Shown: positions 14,880-22,746 of the stretch, piece after piece
Layout: each line of letters starts with the position of its first letter
Position numbering within the stretch: position 1 is the stretch's first letter
Assembly: GCA_945878375.1 (NCBI GenBank)
Contig: CAMDWG010000028.1
Coordinates: 1 to 32,450, forward strand
Direction: 5' to 3'
DNA: 32,450 bases
DNA from: Roseomonas mucosa
Lineage (GTDB): Bacteria > Pseudomonadota > Alphaproteobacteria > Acetobacterales > Acetobacteraceae
Made by a program: the position numbers and the translations under genes
The notes under the pieces: model-generated
What the model saw: only the letters and a program-made list of their open reading frames with translations
Told to the model about the DNA's origin: nothing
The model's database searches: none

Positions 14880-16232
14880 TTACACCTCTGCCAGCGCTGC
14901 TTCCGCTGCTGCGGCGGCCGCCAGCAGGCGACGGTCCCCCATGTGTTCGCCCATCAGCATGAATCCCACTGGCGGATCGCCGGGGCGGTGGCAGGGAATG
15001 CTGATGGCGCAACGATCCAGGAAATTGGCGATGCTGGGATTGCGAAGCAGCAGCAGGTTGATGCGGTTGTAGGCCGCTTCGTCCTCGACCTCCGCGATCG
15101 CGGGCGGGATCAGGGGGCAGGTCGGCATGACGACGGCATCGAAGCCTCGCATCCGTTGCGCGATGGTCGCGCTGATGCGGGCGCGGGCCAGGATCAGATC
15201 GACATAGTCGGCCGCGGACATCCGCTCGCCCCGCAGGATGCGGGCGAGGATGCGTGGGTCATAGGCTCCGCGCTTGCGAGCGACGAGATCGCGGTGCCAT
15301 GCCCAGGCCTCCGGCGCCACGAACCCGCCCGCGGCGTTCGCGGCGGGAATGTCGGCCAGTTCCGGCACGCGAAGCCGTTCCACCTGGGCACCCGCCGCGG
15401 ACAGGCGCGCCAAGGCGCGCTCGAAGGCTGCGGTGACATGGGTGTCCCAGCCTCCCGCCACATAGCCTTCGAGAACCGCGAAGCGCAGGTCGCGTATCGC
15501 CGGCACGCCTTCGTATTGCCGTGCGTCCTCGCCAGCCATCACGCTGTCGAGTAGGTCGCAGCAGGCGACCGAGCGCGCCAGGGGGCCCAGGCTGTCCAGG
15601 GTCGAGGATAGCGGCAGGGCACCGGCCAGCGGCACGCGCTGCGCCGTCGGCTTCCAACCGACGATACCGCAGAGCGCCGCAGGGATGCGGCAGGACCCGC
15701 CGGTGTCCGAGCCAAGCCCGGCGAAGCCCATTCCATCCGCGGTCGCCACCGCCGCCCCCGAGGACGAACCGCCTGGAAGTCGCCCGACCTTGCGATCCCA
15801 TGGGCTGCGCGGCGTGCCGTAATGCGGATTGACGCCAAGACCGGAGAAGGCGAACTCGCTCATATTCGTCCGGCCGAGAACGATGAAGCCAGCCTGCTCC
15901 AGCCGCGCGACGGCGGGTGCCGTCGCCAGCGCCGGGCTTGCATCCTCGCGCGCGACGGAACCGGCGCGCGTGATCTCTCCTGCCTGGTCATAGAGATCCT
16001 TGATGCTGATCGGGATGCCCGCCCAGCGGCTCGGCGCCCGGCCCGCCCCGCGCAGGGCATCCATCGCCTGCGCCGCCGCACGGGCCTGGGAAGCCTGGAC
16101 GCTGACGAAGGCGCGACCGCCTTCGCCACCCGGATCGCCGATGCGGTCAAGCGCCTCTTCGACCAGCTGGGCGGCTGTCACGCTGCCGGAGGATAGGGCC
16201 GAGGCGGCTTGCGCGATGGTCTGGAACGACAT
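14880..16232 (-). CDS. Amidase signature family amidase
   Basis: A 450-residue amidase-signature enzyme that hydrolyses carboxamides or related bonds in the cytoplasm. The Ser-cisSer-Lys triad is visible: K78 in ISIKDLYD, S156 in LPGGSSSGAAV and S180 in SDTGGSCRIPAA. The block GRTNMSEFAFSGLG and the C-terminal FMLMGEHMGDRRLL also fit. It is closer in layout to GatA-like general amidases than to a true GatA, since no gatB or gatC is near. It is convergent with the dehydrogenase gene, with 24 nt between the stops. Substrate unknown. Confidence 0.9.
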   Translation of the reverse strand: MSFQTIAQAASALSSGSVTAAQLVEEALDRIGDPGGEGGRAFVSVQASQARAAAQAMDALRGAGRAPSRWAGIPISIKDLYDQAGEITRAGSVAREDASPALATAPAVARLEQAGFIVLGRTNMSEFAFSGLGVNPHYGTPRSPWDRKVGRLPGGSSSGAAVATADGMGFAGLGSDTGGSCRIPAALCGIVGWKPTAQRVPLAGALPLSSTLDSLGPLARSVACCDLLDSVMAGEDARQYEGVPAIRDLRFAVLEGYVAGGWDTHVTAAFERALARLSAAGAQVERLRVPELADIPAANAAGGFVAPEAWAWHRDLVARKRGAYDPRILARILRGERMSAADYVDLILARARISATIAQRMRGFDAVVMPTCPLIPPAIAEVEDEAAYNRINLLLLRNPSIANFLDRCAISIPCHRPGDPPVGFMLMGEHMGDRRLLAAAAAAEAALAEV

Positions 16233-16307
16233 GCGGGCTCCGCTGTTTACGGCTGCCGATGCTGCCCCTGGCCGTCCGTCCCGACAAGACGGCGCGCCGC
16301 TAGCCGG

Positions 16308-16463
16308 TCACGGTGTTGGCGCGTGGTTCCCTGTGTCGTTCGCGGGCGGGTTGGCCAGGATCATCTGCACCACCCATGGATACAGCAGGAAGCCGATCGA
16401 GGCAGCCGGCACCAGGGCTACGTCCGGCCTTGCGGCTGCCTCGGTGGTGTCGTCCTGGTTCAT
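16308..16463 (-). CDS. Small hypothetical one-helix membrane protein
   Basis: A 51-residue frame beginning ATG 16463 with GGGAG 5 nt upstream. The first 14 residues are polar and acidic (MNQDDTTEAAARPD), residues 15-37 form one hydrophobic segment containing FLLYPWVVQMILA, and the tail is short and polar. It lies 75 nt ahead of the amidase on the same strand and is divergent from the TRAP operon. The good ribosome site and the clean helix favour a real gene; there is no family I recognise and it could be chance in GC-rich DNA. Confidence 0.4.
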   Translation of the reverse strand: MNQDDTTEAAARPDVALVPAASIGFLLYPWVVQMILANPPANDTGNHAPTP

Positions 16464-16528
16464 GGTGGCTCCCGCGCGTTCCAGCCTTGATCGCGGGAAG
16501 CCGGGTTTCGTTTCCCCTGCCGGCCAAT

Positions 16529-16559
16529 TTGACAGGAGGTACCGAGCCACACCTATGAT
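16529..16559 (+). promoter_or_regulatory. Promoter of the TRAP-uronate operon
   Basis: TTGACA (16529-16534) and TATGAT (16554-16559) are near-consensus hexamers. The spacer is 19 nt, longer than ideal, so the promoter may be weak or need an activator. It would give a leader of about 40 nt before dctP, whose AGGAA ribosome site is close to ATG 16608. Confidence 0.5.
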
Positions 16560-16607
16560 AAGGGGCAGACAAGAGGCTGAGTGGCCTCGTTAGGGAAGGA
16601 AACAACA

Positions 16608-17594
16608 ATGCGTTTGACGCGCGTGCTCCGTGCCGCGGCGCTCTGTGCCGCCGCCCTGTTGCCTTTCGCCGCGACCCCGGGCCATGCCCAGGAATGGCGT
16701 GGGTGGAACATCCATGCTGCCGATTATCCCAACGGGCGCGGTATGGACCGCTTCGGCGAACTCGTCGGGCAGCGGACCAACAACAGGATCCGCATGCGGA
16801 CCTATCATTCGGCGCAGCTCGGCCAGCAGGACGAGGCGATCCAGCAGATGCGCCTCGGCTCCATCGACTTCGCGAATTTCAACCTGTCTCCCTTCAACAA
16901 CCTCGCACCCTCGACGCAGGTCGTGACCCTGCCCTTCCTGTTCCGTGATGTGGCGCATATGCAGCGCGCCATCGATGGTGTGGCCGGGGAGGAAATCGCG
17001 CGCGACCTGGAGGCGATCGGCATCATCGCACTGGCCTGGTACGACGCCGGCGCGCGCAGCATCTACACCACACGCCCGGTGCGGACGCCCGCCGACCTGC
17101 GCGGCATGAAGATCCGCGTCCAGACCTCCGACCTCTGGATCGACCTGATGCGCGCGATGGGCGCCAACCCCACGCCGCTGCCCTTTGGCGAGGTTTTCAC
17201 TAGCCTCCAGTCCGGCGTGATCGACGGTGCCGAGAACAACTGGCCGTCCTATGAAAGCACCCGCCATTTCGAGGTCGCGCGCTTCTACACCGACACCCAG
17301 CATTCGAACGTGCCGGAGGTCCTCGCCGTCTCCCGCCAGCGCTGGCAGCGGCTGAACGAGCAGGAGCGCAATATCCTGCGCGACGCGGCGCGCGAATCCG
17401 CGACCTTCCAGCGCCAGCTCTGGGCCGAGCGCGAGCAGGTCTCCCGTCGCCGCGTCGAGCAGGCCGGCGTGACGGTCATCGAGGTCGCGGATCGCCGCCC
17501 CTGGTCGGATCTGATGGCGCCGGTCTACCAGAAGTACACCGGTACCAATCCGCGCCTGTCCGGCCTGGTCCAGCGCATCCGCGACCTGCCGTAG
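16608..17594 (+). CDS. dctP: TRAP transporter solute-binding protein DctP
   Basis: The periplasmic receptor of a TRAP carboxylate transporter. The signal peptide ends GHA-QEW (cleavage after about A27). Family blocks are GSIDFANFNLSPFNN, LPFLFRDVAHMQRAIDG, R150 in DAGARSIYTT and R170 in LRGMKIRVQTSD, the arginine that salt-bridges the ligand carboxylate, then PLPFGEVFTSLQSGVIDGAENN. ATG 16608 follows GGAAGGAAACAACA; an ATG at 16581 would add residues ahead of the signal peptide. At 328 residues it is full length. The downstream uronate dehydrogenase suggests glucuronate or galacturonate as ligand; that is inferred from context. Confidence 0.93.
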   Translation: MRLTRVLRAAALCAAALLPFAATPGHAQEWRGWNIHAADYPNGRGMDRFGELVGQRTNNRIRMRTYHSAQLGQQDEAIQQMRLGSIDFANFNLSPFNNLAPSTQVVTLPFLFRDVAHMQRAIDGVAGEEIARDLEAIGIIALAWYDAGARSIYTTRPVRTPADLRGMKIRVQTSDLWIDLMRAMGANPTPLPFGEVFTSLQSGVIDGAENNWPSYESTRHFEVARFYTDTQHSNVPEVLAVSRQRWQRLNEQERNILRDAARESATFQRQLWAEREQVSRRRVEQAGVTVIEVADRRPWSDLMAPVYQKYTGTNPRLSGLVQRIRDLP

Positions 17595-17603
17595 CGTGAC
17601 AAT

Positions 17604-17628
17604 GGGCGGGGCCGATCCGGTCCCGCCC
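17604..17628 (+). promoter_or_regulatory. Strong hairpin between dctP and dctQ
   Basis: GGGCGGGGCC (17604-17613) pairs with GGTCCCGCCC (17619-17628) through ten base pairs with one G-U and a five-base loop GATCC. It lies 9 nt after the dctP stop and 23 nt before dctQ. No U-run follows. It may protect the dctP message end or reduce read-through, so that the receptor is made in excess over the membrane subunits. Confidence 0.6.
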
Positions 17629-17651
17629 CAATCTGCCGGGGCCAGACTGCC

Positions 17652-18167
17652 ATGGCGATGTTCTCGCGCCTGCTCGACCTGTTCTGCCGTCTGGTCATCA
17701 TCATGGCGGGAAGCGCGCTGGTCGGGCTGGTCGCCATGATGGGCTGGCTGGTGTTCGGGCGCTATGTCCTGAACGATACGCCGACCTGGGTGGAGCGTGG
17801 CGCGACGCTGGCCATTCTCTGCATCGCCCTGCCGGTCGCAGCCGTCGGCGTGCGGGAGCGATTCCACCTCTCCGTCCTCAGCTTTCGCGAAGCGCTGCCG
17901 CTGGCGGTCCAGCGCTGGATCGCGGTCGGCTGTGACACGCTGGTCGGGCTCTTCGGCTTCGCGATGATGATCTATTCGCGCGAACTCGTGGATATGGTCT
18001 GGAACTTCCGTATCCCTTTGCTCGGCATCAGCCAGGGGTGGACCTACATTCCGCTCATGGTCTGCGGGGGGCTTATCACGCTGTTCGCCATCGAGCAGGT
18101 GCTGCTCGACATCCTCCGCAAGGAAGGCCCTGAACAACGCGGCATCAAGGCCGCCTTCCTGGAGTAG
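17652..18167 (+). CDS. dctQ: TRAP transporter small permease DctQ
   Basis: A 171-residue inner-membrane subunit with the expected four hydrophobic segments (about 12-37, 47-66, 87-111, 128-152). The block VFGRYVLNDTPTWVERGA matches the DctQ pattern of a first-loop RYV..N..P.W.EE motif, and the end SQGWTYIPLMVCGGLITLF is typical. It docks on DctM and is needed for transport driven by a sodium or proton gradient. The gene is 57 nt after dctP, beyond the hairpin, and ends 5 nt before dctM. Confidence 0.9.
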   Translation: MAMFSRLLDLFCRLVIIMAGSALVGLVAMMGWLVFGRYVLNDTPTWVERGATLAILCIALPVAAVGVRERFHLSVLSFREALPLAVQRWIAVGCDTLVGLFGFAMMIYSRELVDMVWNFRIPLLGISQGWTYIPLMVCGGLITLFAIEQVLLDILRKEGPEQRGIKAAFLE

Positions 18168-18172
18168 GGCCC

Positions 18173-19471
18173 GTGGAGTTCGGTCTTTTCCTGATCATCG
18201 CTGTCTTCGTCCTCGGCGTCGTCGCCGGGGTGCCGGTGGCGTTCACCCTGGGCATCGCCGCCCTTGCCGGCTTTCTCTGGGAAGGAATCAATCCCGCCGT
18301 CGCCTTCCAGCAGATGGCCTCGGGCATGAGCATCTTCTCACTGCTGGCGATCCCCTTTTTCATCTTCGCGGGCGAGCTGATGCTGCATGGCGGAATCGCA
18401 CGGCGCCTGGTCGCGCTGGCGGCTGCCTGTGTCGGCTGGATGCGGGGCGGGCTCGGGATGGTGGATGTTTCCACCTCCATGCTGTTCGGCGGCATCTCGG
18501 GCTCGGCGGTGGCGGACACATCGGCGACGGGGACGATCCTGATCCCGGCCATGAAGGCGAAGGGCTATGGCGTGGATTATGCGGTCTCCTTGACCGTCAC
18601 CTCCTCGATCGCGGGCATCCTGATCCCGCCTTCGCACAACATGATCCTTTATTCCCTTGCGGCCGGGGGCGGCATCTCGGTCAGCGCGCTATTCATCGCG
18701 GGCATCGTGCCGGGCCTGATGATGTGCCTGTTTCTCGGCCTGGCCGCCTATGTCATGGCCGTGCGGCGCGGCTATCCGGCGGATGGCTGGAAGGGCTTTC
18801 GTCACCTCGCCTGGACCTTCGTGGACGCGTTGCCGGGCCTGTTCACCGCCATCATCATCCTAGGCGGCGTGTTGTCGGGCGTCTTCACCGTGACCGAGAG
18901 TGCGGCCTTCGGCACGATCTGGGCGCTGGCTGTCACCATCCTGGTCTACCGCGCGCTGTCCTGGGCCGATTTCAAGGTGGCGGTGGCCGCGAGCGTCCGG
19001 ACATCGGCCGTGGTCTTCCTGCTGGTCGGCACCGCGACGGCCTTCGCCTATCTGCTGGCGCTCTACCGGCTGCCGGAGCACCTGACGGATGCGATGCTGG
19101 CGATCAGCAGCAACCCGATCGTCATCCTGCTGCTGATCAATCTCTGCCTTTTGCTGCTCGGCTCCGTGATGGACATGGCCGCGCTGATCCTCATCACGAC
19201 GCCGATCTTCCTGCCGGTCGTGGCCGCCATCGGCGTCGATCCGGTCCAGTTCGGCATGATCATGATGATGAACCTTGGCCTTGGCCTGACCACGCCACCT
19301 GTCGGGGCGGTGCTCTTCGTCGGTTGCGCGATCGGACGCATCACGATGGAAGAGGTGATGCGGACGATCTGGCCATTCTGGGGCGCGATTCTCGCCGCAT
19401 TGCTGCTGACCACCTACATCCCCGAAGTCTCTCTCACCCTGCCACGGCTGCTGCTCGGCTATGGTGGATAA
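18173..19471 (+). CDS. dctM: TRAP transporter large permease DctM
   Basis: The 432-residue transmembrane channel subunit of the TRAP system, about 12 to 13 helices across its length. Typical blocks are GVPVAFTLGIAALAGF, FSLLAIPFFIFAGELMLHGG, STSMLFGGISGSAVADTSATG, IPPSHNMILYSLAAGGGIS and GLGLTTPPVGAVLFVGCAIG. The start is GTG 18173 with GGAGTAGGG just upstream, 5 nt after the dctQ stop. Its 3' end carries the AAGGAA ribosome site of the next gene, so uronate dehydrogenase is translated from the same message. Confidence 0.94.
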   Translation: MEFGLFLIIAVFVLGVVAGVPVAFTLGIAALAGFLWEGINPAVAFQQMASGMSIFSLLAIPFFIFAGELMLHGGIARRLVALAAACVGWMRGGLGMVDVSTSMLFGGISGSAVADTSATGTILIPAMKAKGYGVDYAVSLTVTSSIAGILIPPSHNMILYSLAAGGGISVSALFIAGIVPGLMMCLFLGLAAYVMAVRRGYPADGWKGFRHLAWTFVDALPGLFTAIIILGGVLSGVFTVTESAAFGTIWALAVTILVYRALSWADFKVAVAASVRTSAVVFLLVGTATAFAYLLALYRLPEHLTDAMLAISSNPIVILLLINLCLLLLGSVMDMAALILITTPIFLPVVAAIGVDPVQFGMIMMMNLGLGLTTPPVGAVLFVGCAIGRITMEEVMRTIWPFWGAILAALLLTTYIPEVSLTLPRLLLGYGG

Positions 19472-19481
19472 GGAACGCGCC

Positions 19482-20321
19482 ATGCACCCCAAGCCCATCC
19501 TCCTGACCGGAGCCTCCGGCGCGCTCGGCCGCATGCTGGCCCGCGAACTGGGCGCCGCGGGCTTCGTGCTGCGGATGACGGATATCGTGCCCTTTCCCGA
19601 CCCGCTGCCCAAAGGCGCAAGCTTCGTCCGGGCCGATCTGAACGAGGGCTTGGCTGTTGTTCGCCAGGCCGAAGGGTGCTCGACCATCCTGCATTTCGGC
19701 GGTTGCGCGACGGAACAACCCTTCGAGACGATCCTCGAGCCCAACATCCGTGGCCTCTATCACATCTATGAGGCCGCCCGCCGCGAAGCTGCGCGCGTGG
19801 TTTTCGCGTCGTCGAACCACACGATCGGATTCCACGAGCGGCCACAGGGCAATGAGGGCAAGCTCGACTTCGACTGCGCGTTCCGTCCCGACGGCTATTA
19901 CGGCCTGTCCAAGGTCTATGGCGAATTGATGGGCCGGCTCTACTGGGACAAGCACGGGGTCGAGAACATCAATATCCGCATCGGCTCCTGCCTGCCGACG
20001 CCCACCAATGCCCGCAGCCTTGCCACGTGGCTGTCCTATCCGGACCTCGCGAGCTGCGTCGAATGCTGCATCCTGGCCGATCGTGTCGGGCATGCGGTGA
20101 TCTGGGGCGCTTCCAACAACCCTCAGAGCTTCTGGGCCAAGGATCATCGGGACCGGATCGGCTGGCAGCCGCGCGACAGCGCCGAAGCCTACCGGGCCGA
20201 GATCGAGAAGGTCGTATCCGACAGCCCGGTCGAGGAGCGTTACCAGGGCGGCTTCTACTGCCCCATAGAGTATTCCCGCCAAGGCGGCTTTTCGCCCCGC
20301 GATCCCTTCAGCCTCGATTGA
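19482..20321 (+). CDS. udh: Uronate dehydrogenase
   Basis: An extended short-chain dehydrogenase of the Agrobacterium Udh type that oxidises D-glucuronate or D-galacturonate to the aldarolactone with NAD. Visible parts are the Rossmann motif TGASGALGRM (9-18), HFGGCATEQPFETIL, FASSNHTIGFH with the substrate-binding serines S110/S111, YYGLSK (catalytic Y140 and K144), NIRIGSCLPTP and VIWGASNNP. ATG 19482 is chosen for AAGGAA upstream; an ATG at 19461 would overlap dctM further. At 279 residues it fits the family. It overlaps the epimerase gene by one base. It supplies the first step of oxidative uronate breakdown for the TRAP system. Confidence 0.88.
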   Translation: MHPKPILLTGASGALGRMLARELGAAGFVLRMTDIVPFPDPLPKGASFVRADLNEGLAVVRQAEGCSTILHFGGCATEQPFETILEPNIRGLYHIYEAARREAARVVFASSNHTIGFHERPQGNEGKLDFDCAFRPDGYYGLSKVYGELMGRLYWDKHGVENINIRIGSCLPTPTNARSLATWLSYPDLASCVECCILADRVGHAVIWGASNNPQSFWAKDHRDRIGWQPRDSAEAYRAEIEKVVSDSPVEERYQGGFYCPIEYSRQGGFSPRDPFSLD

Positions 20322-21175
20322 TGGAACTGCGCGCCGGCGCCGCCAGGGCCGTCATTCTGCCCGAGGCCGGCGCCGCTTTCGCGCGCCTCGACCATCGTGG
20401 GCGCTCGCTGCTGGTGCCGTTGCCCGACGGCGCCGACCCGAACAGCGGCTTCCACGGGTCATTCCTGATGGCGCCCTGGACGAACCGGCTCGATGGTGGC
20501 CGCATTGCCGTTGCTGGCGTCATGCATCGCATGCCGGTCAATCGCCCTGCGGAGAACACCGCCATCCACGGTTTCCTGCGGGAGATGGCCTGGGATGTGC
20601 TGGAGGCAGGGACATCACATCTGGTGATGGGTTGCGCGTTCGACCGCGGGCCATTCACCGGCACTGCTCGTATCGAGGCAAGGCTGGCGGCCGACCATCT
20701 GGCGCTGTCGGTCAGGCTTGCCAATGCCGGCGCCGTGACGACGCCGATGGGGTTCGGCTGGCATCCCTACTTCACGCGCCCGAAGGGAACATCCCTCGCC
20801 GTGGCCACCTGCACGGTCTTCGGGCGCGATGCGCGTAACCTGCCGATCGCGCCCCGCCCCTGTGCGGGGCTGTGTGGCGCGGACGCCGTGCTGGAAGGCC
20901 TCGACGCGCATTTCGCCGGCTGGGACGGTAAGGCGCGCATCGACTGGCCGGACGGGCAATGGCTCACGCTGAGCGCGACTGGTGCATGGGCCGGCAATCT
21001 GCAGGTCTTCGCACCGCACCATGCAGAGGTGCTTGCCGTGGAGCCAGTCAGCCACGCCCCGGATGCCACGAACCGCATGGACGCGGCCGCGCATGGCGCC
21101 ATGCATCTGCTCGATCCCGGACGGGCGCTCGAAGGATCGCTCATCATCCGGTGGTGCGATGCCTCTCCTGCGTGA
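20321..21175 (+). CDS. Aldose 1-epimerase family protein
   Basis: A 284-residue galactose-mutarotase-like protein. It has the opening LRAGAARAVILPEAGAAFAR, NRLDGGRIAVAG and NTAIHGFLRE, the catalytic histidine in MGFGWHPYF and the glutamate in VLAVEPVSHAPDA. ATG 20321 overlaps the udh stop as TGATG, so the two are translationally coupled. Mutarotation of the uronic acid would give udh the anomer it oxidises; this is the natural reading of the context. A role on the aldarolactone product is less likely. It is the last gene of the TRAP operon. Confidence 0.88.
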   Translation: MELRAGAARAVILPEAGAAFARLDHRGRSLLVPLPDGADPNSGFHGSFLMAPWTNRLDGGRIAVAGVMHRMPVNRPAENTAIHGFLREMAWDVLEAGTSHLVMGCAFDRGPFTGTARIEARLAADHLALSVRLANAGAVTTPMGFGWHPYFTRPKGTSLAVATCTVFGRDARNLPIAPRPCAGLCGADAVLEGLDAHFAGWDGKARIDWPDGQWLTLSATGAWAGNLQVFAPHHAEVLAVEPVSHAPDATNRMDAAAHGAMHLLDPGRALEGSLIIRWCDASPA

Positions 21176-21185
21176 TCCGTAGGAG

Positions 21186-21203
21186 ACCAGGGTCCGTCCT
21201 GGT
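21186..21203. terminator. Short hairpin after the uronate operon
   Basis: ACCAGG (21186-21191) and CCTGGT (21198-21203) form a perfect 6-bp stem with loop GTCCGT, 10 nt after the epimerase stop and before a convergent gene. There is no strong U-run, so it is a weak terminator candidate. Confidence 0.3.
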
Positions 21204-21280
21204 GTGATTCGTTGTGATGGCAGCAGGCGCCAGTGCGGCTGTGTGGTCCAGCTGCGACACCCCATGCCGATCTGTCGGTC

Positions 21281-21877
21281 CTATTGGACCACGATGTTGA
21301 TCACCTGGCAGGTGTCGACCCGGCGGCGTTCGTCGCGGCGCCCATCGGACCAGACGACGAGCACATCGTTCACGCAATCGCCGCTGGGCAGGCGCAGCGG
21401 CAGATGTTCGCCGGGCTGCATCGGCTGGCGCAGCCGCTGGCTGCCCCAGTCATTCTCCCGGACGGAGGACACATAGACCTCCCTTACCGGCTGGCGACCG
21501 CGATTGACGAGATTGAAGGAGGGGTTCGCCGCCTGGGGCGCCGGGGCGGTGCCGAACGCCATCTGGGTGATGGTGCAGGTGTTGACGTCGCGGCGTTCCT
21601 CGGGCCGGCCATCGGCGTAGACCACGCGCACGTCATGCCGGCATCCAGCGCTCGGCGCGATGCGAACCGCAAAAGCGCGACCATCCGCGAGGACATCCTG
21701 GCCCAGCAGGTCGCGACCCCAATTCGTATCCGTGAGAGCTGAGACATAGACCTCCCGGATCGTTTGGCCGCTGCGATTCAACAGGTTGAAGGAGGGGTCA
21801 CCCTGTGCGGCGGCCATGCCGGGCAGCAGGCCCAGCACAGCCAGAAGGCCAGCGGCAAGGATGGGGCGCGCGCGCAT
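21281..21877 (-). CDS. Secreted protein with two homologous repeat units
   Basis: A 198-residue exported protein. Residues 1-25 are a signal peptide (ILAAGLLAVLGLLPGMAAAQ). The mature part is two copies of one unit, starting at P28 and P119, joined by a GTAPAPQAAN linker. Each unit has SFNL-NR, REVYVS, WG, a DGR-ER block and two cysteines (C79 and C101 in the first), which could form one disulfide per unit. I do not recognise a named family; the beta-rich pattern suggests a small periplasmic or surface domain. It is convergent with the uronate operon and upstream of nothing obvious, so context gives no function. Confidence 0.8.
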   Translation of the reverse strand: MRARPILAAGLLAVLGLLPGMAAAQGDPSFNLLNRSGQTIREVYVSALTDTNWGRDLLGQDVLADGRAFAVRIAPSAGCRHDVRVVYADGRPEERRDVNTCTITQMAFGTAPAPQAANPSFNLVNRGRQPVREVYVSSVRENDWGSQRLRQPMQPGEHLPLRLPSGDCVNDVLVVWSDGRRDERRRVDTCQVINIVVQ

Positions 21878-22005
21878 ATCGGTGCGTCTCCGGGCGGTGC
21901 GATGAGGCAGAATGCAGGGTCAGGCGAAGGATTGGAATGCCTGGATAGCCCCTGACGGGAGGAAGCCGAAGATCGCCCCGGATGCTGCCGTGCCATGCCA
22001 CCTTG

Positions 22006-22746
22006 TCAGGATGCGGCGCTACGCGACGCAGACGGCTCCTCCGCCCCCGGCCCTTCCCAACTGCCGATCTCCTCCATCGCCTCGCGGTCAAGGATGTCGA
22101 GCCGCCCCTTCTGGAGCGTCGCGATCCCGTCCTTCCGCAGCACCGCCAGCGCCCGGTTGGCGTGTTCCACCGACAAGCCAAGCGCATCGGCCAAATGCGC
22201 CTGCTTCAACGGGATCGGCCCGCCCCGGGGATCTCCGCCACCACGGCGGAGCAGCCGACCATGCAGTTCCAGCAACAGATGCGCCACACGCCCCACCGCG
22301 TCCCGGCGACCGAGGCTTGTCAGGCGTTCGCGCAGCCTGGCGCGTTCGCGCATCAGACCGTCTGCATAGGCCATGGCCAGCGAAGGCTCATGCCCCATGA
22401 AGTCGCAAAGCCTGTCGCGGGAGAGGATGCAGAACGACGCATCGGTCAGCGCCTCCACCTCTGCCCCCTCCTCGGGGCGCTCCACCAGATCGCCGGGCAG
22501 GTGGAAATCCAGCACTTGCCGTCGCCCATCCTGGGTCGCCGTCCAGCTGAAGGCCCAGCCGGCATAGAGGGTGAAGACCCGGTCGCGGATCGCCTCGCCC
22601 CCCCGCACCAGGCGGACACCCGAACGAATCCGGGCGATCTCGCCCATCCGGGCTTGCGGGATCACCCTGAACAGGGCGAAGGGCCGCACGGCACAGGCGG
22701 CACAAGCCCCCGGCAGGGGTGTCAATGTCGTGGTGCTTCGGCTCAT
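22006..22746 (-). CDS. Crp/Fnr-family transcriptional regulator
   Basis: A 246-residue regulator with a cyclic-nucleotide-binding-type beta-barrel (GVRLVRGGEAIRDRVFTLYAGWAFSWT, DGRRQVLDFHLPGDLV) and a C-terminal winged helix (IPLKQAHLADALGLSVEHANRALAVLRKDGI). Near the start C15 and C18 form CAAC, but the other cysteines needed for an FNR-type Fe-S cluster are missing, so it is probably not an oxygen-sensing FNR. The start ATG 22746 has GAAGG 5 nt upstream; longer frame upstream lacks support. Its targets cannot be told; TTGAT/ATCAA-type sites are discussed in the gap downstream of the Mla operon. Confidence 0.88.
   Translation of the reverse strand: MSRSTTTLTPLPGACAACAVRPFALFRVIPQARMGEIARIRSGVRLVRGGEAIRDRVFTLYAGWAFSWTATQDGRRQVLDFHLPGDLVERPEEGAEVEALTDASFCILSRDRLCDFMGHEPSLAMAYADGLMRERARLRERLTSLGRRDAVGRVAHLLLELHGRLLRRGGGDPRGGPIPLKQAHLADALGLSVEHANRALAVLRKDGIATLQKGRLDILDREAMEEIGSWEGPGAEEPSASRSAAS

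Noticed and set aside
20027-20320. A longer start for the aldose-1-epimerase gene
   Set aside because: The upstream 98 codons lie entirely in udh in another frame; ATG 20321 overlapping the udh stop matches the family start.
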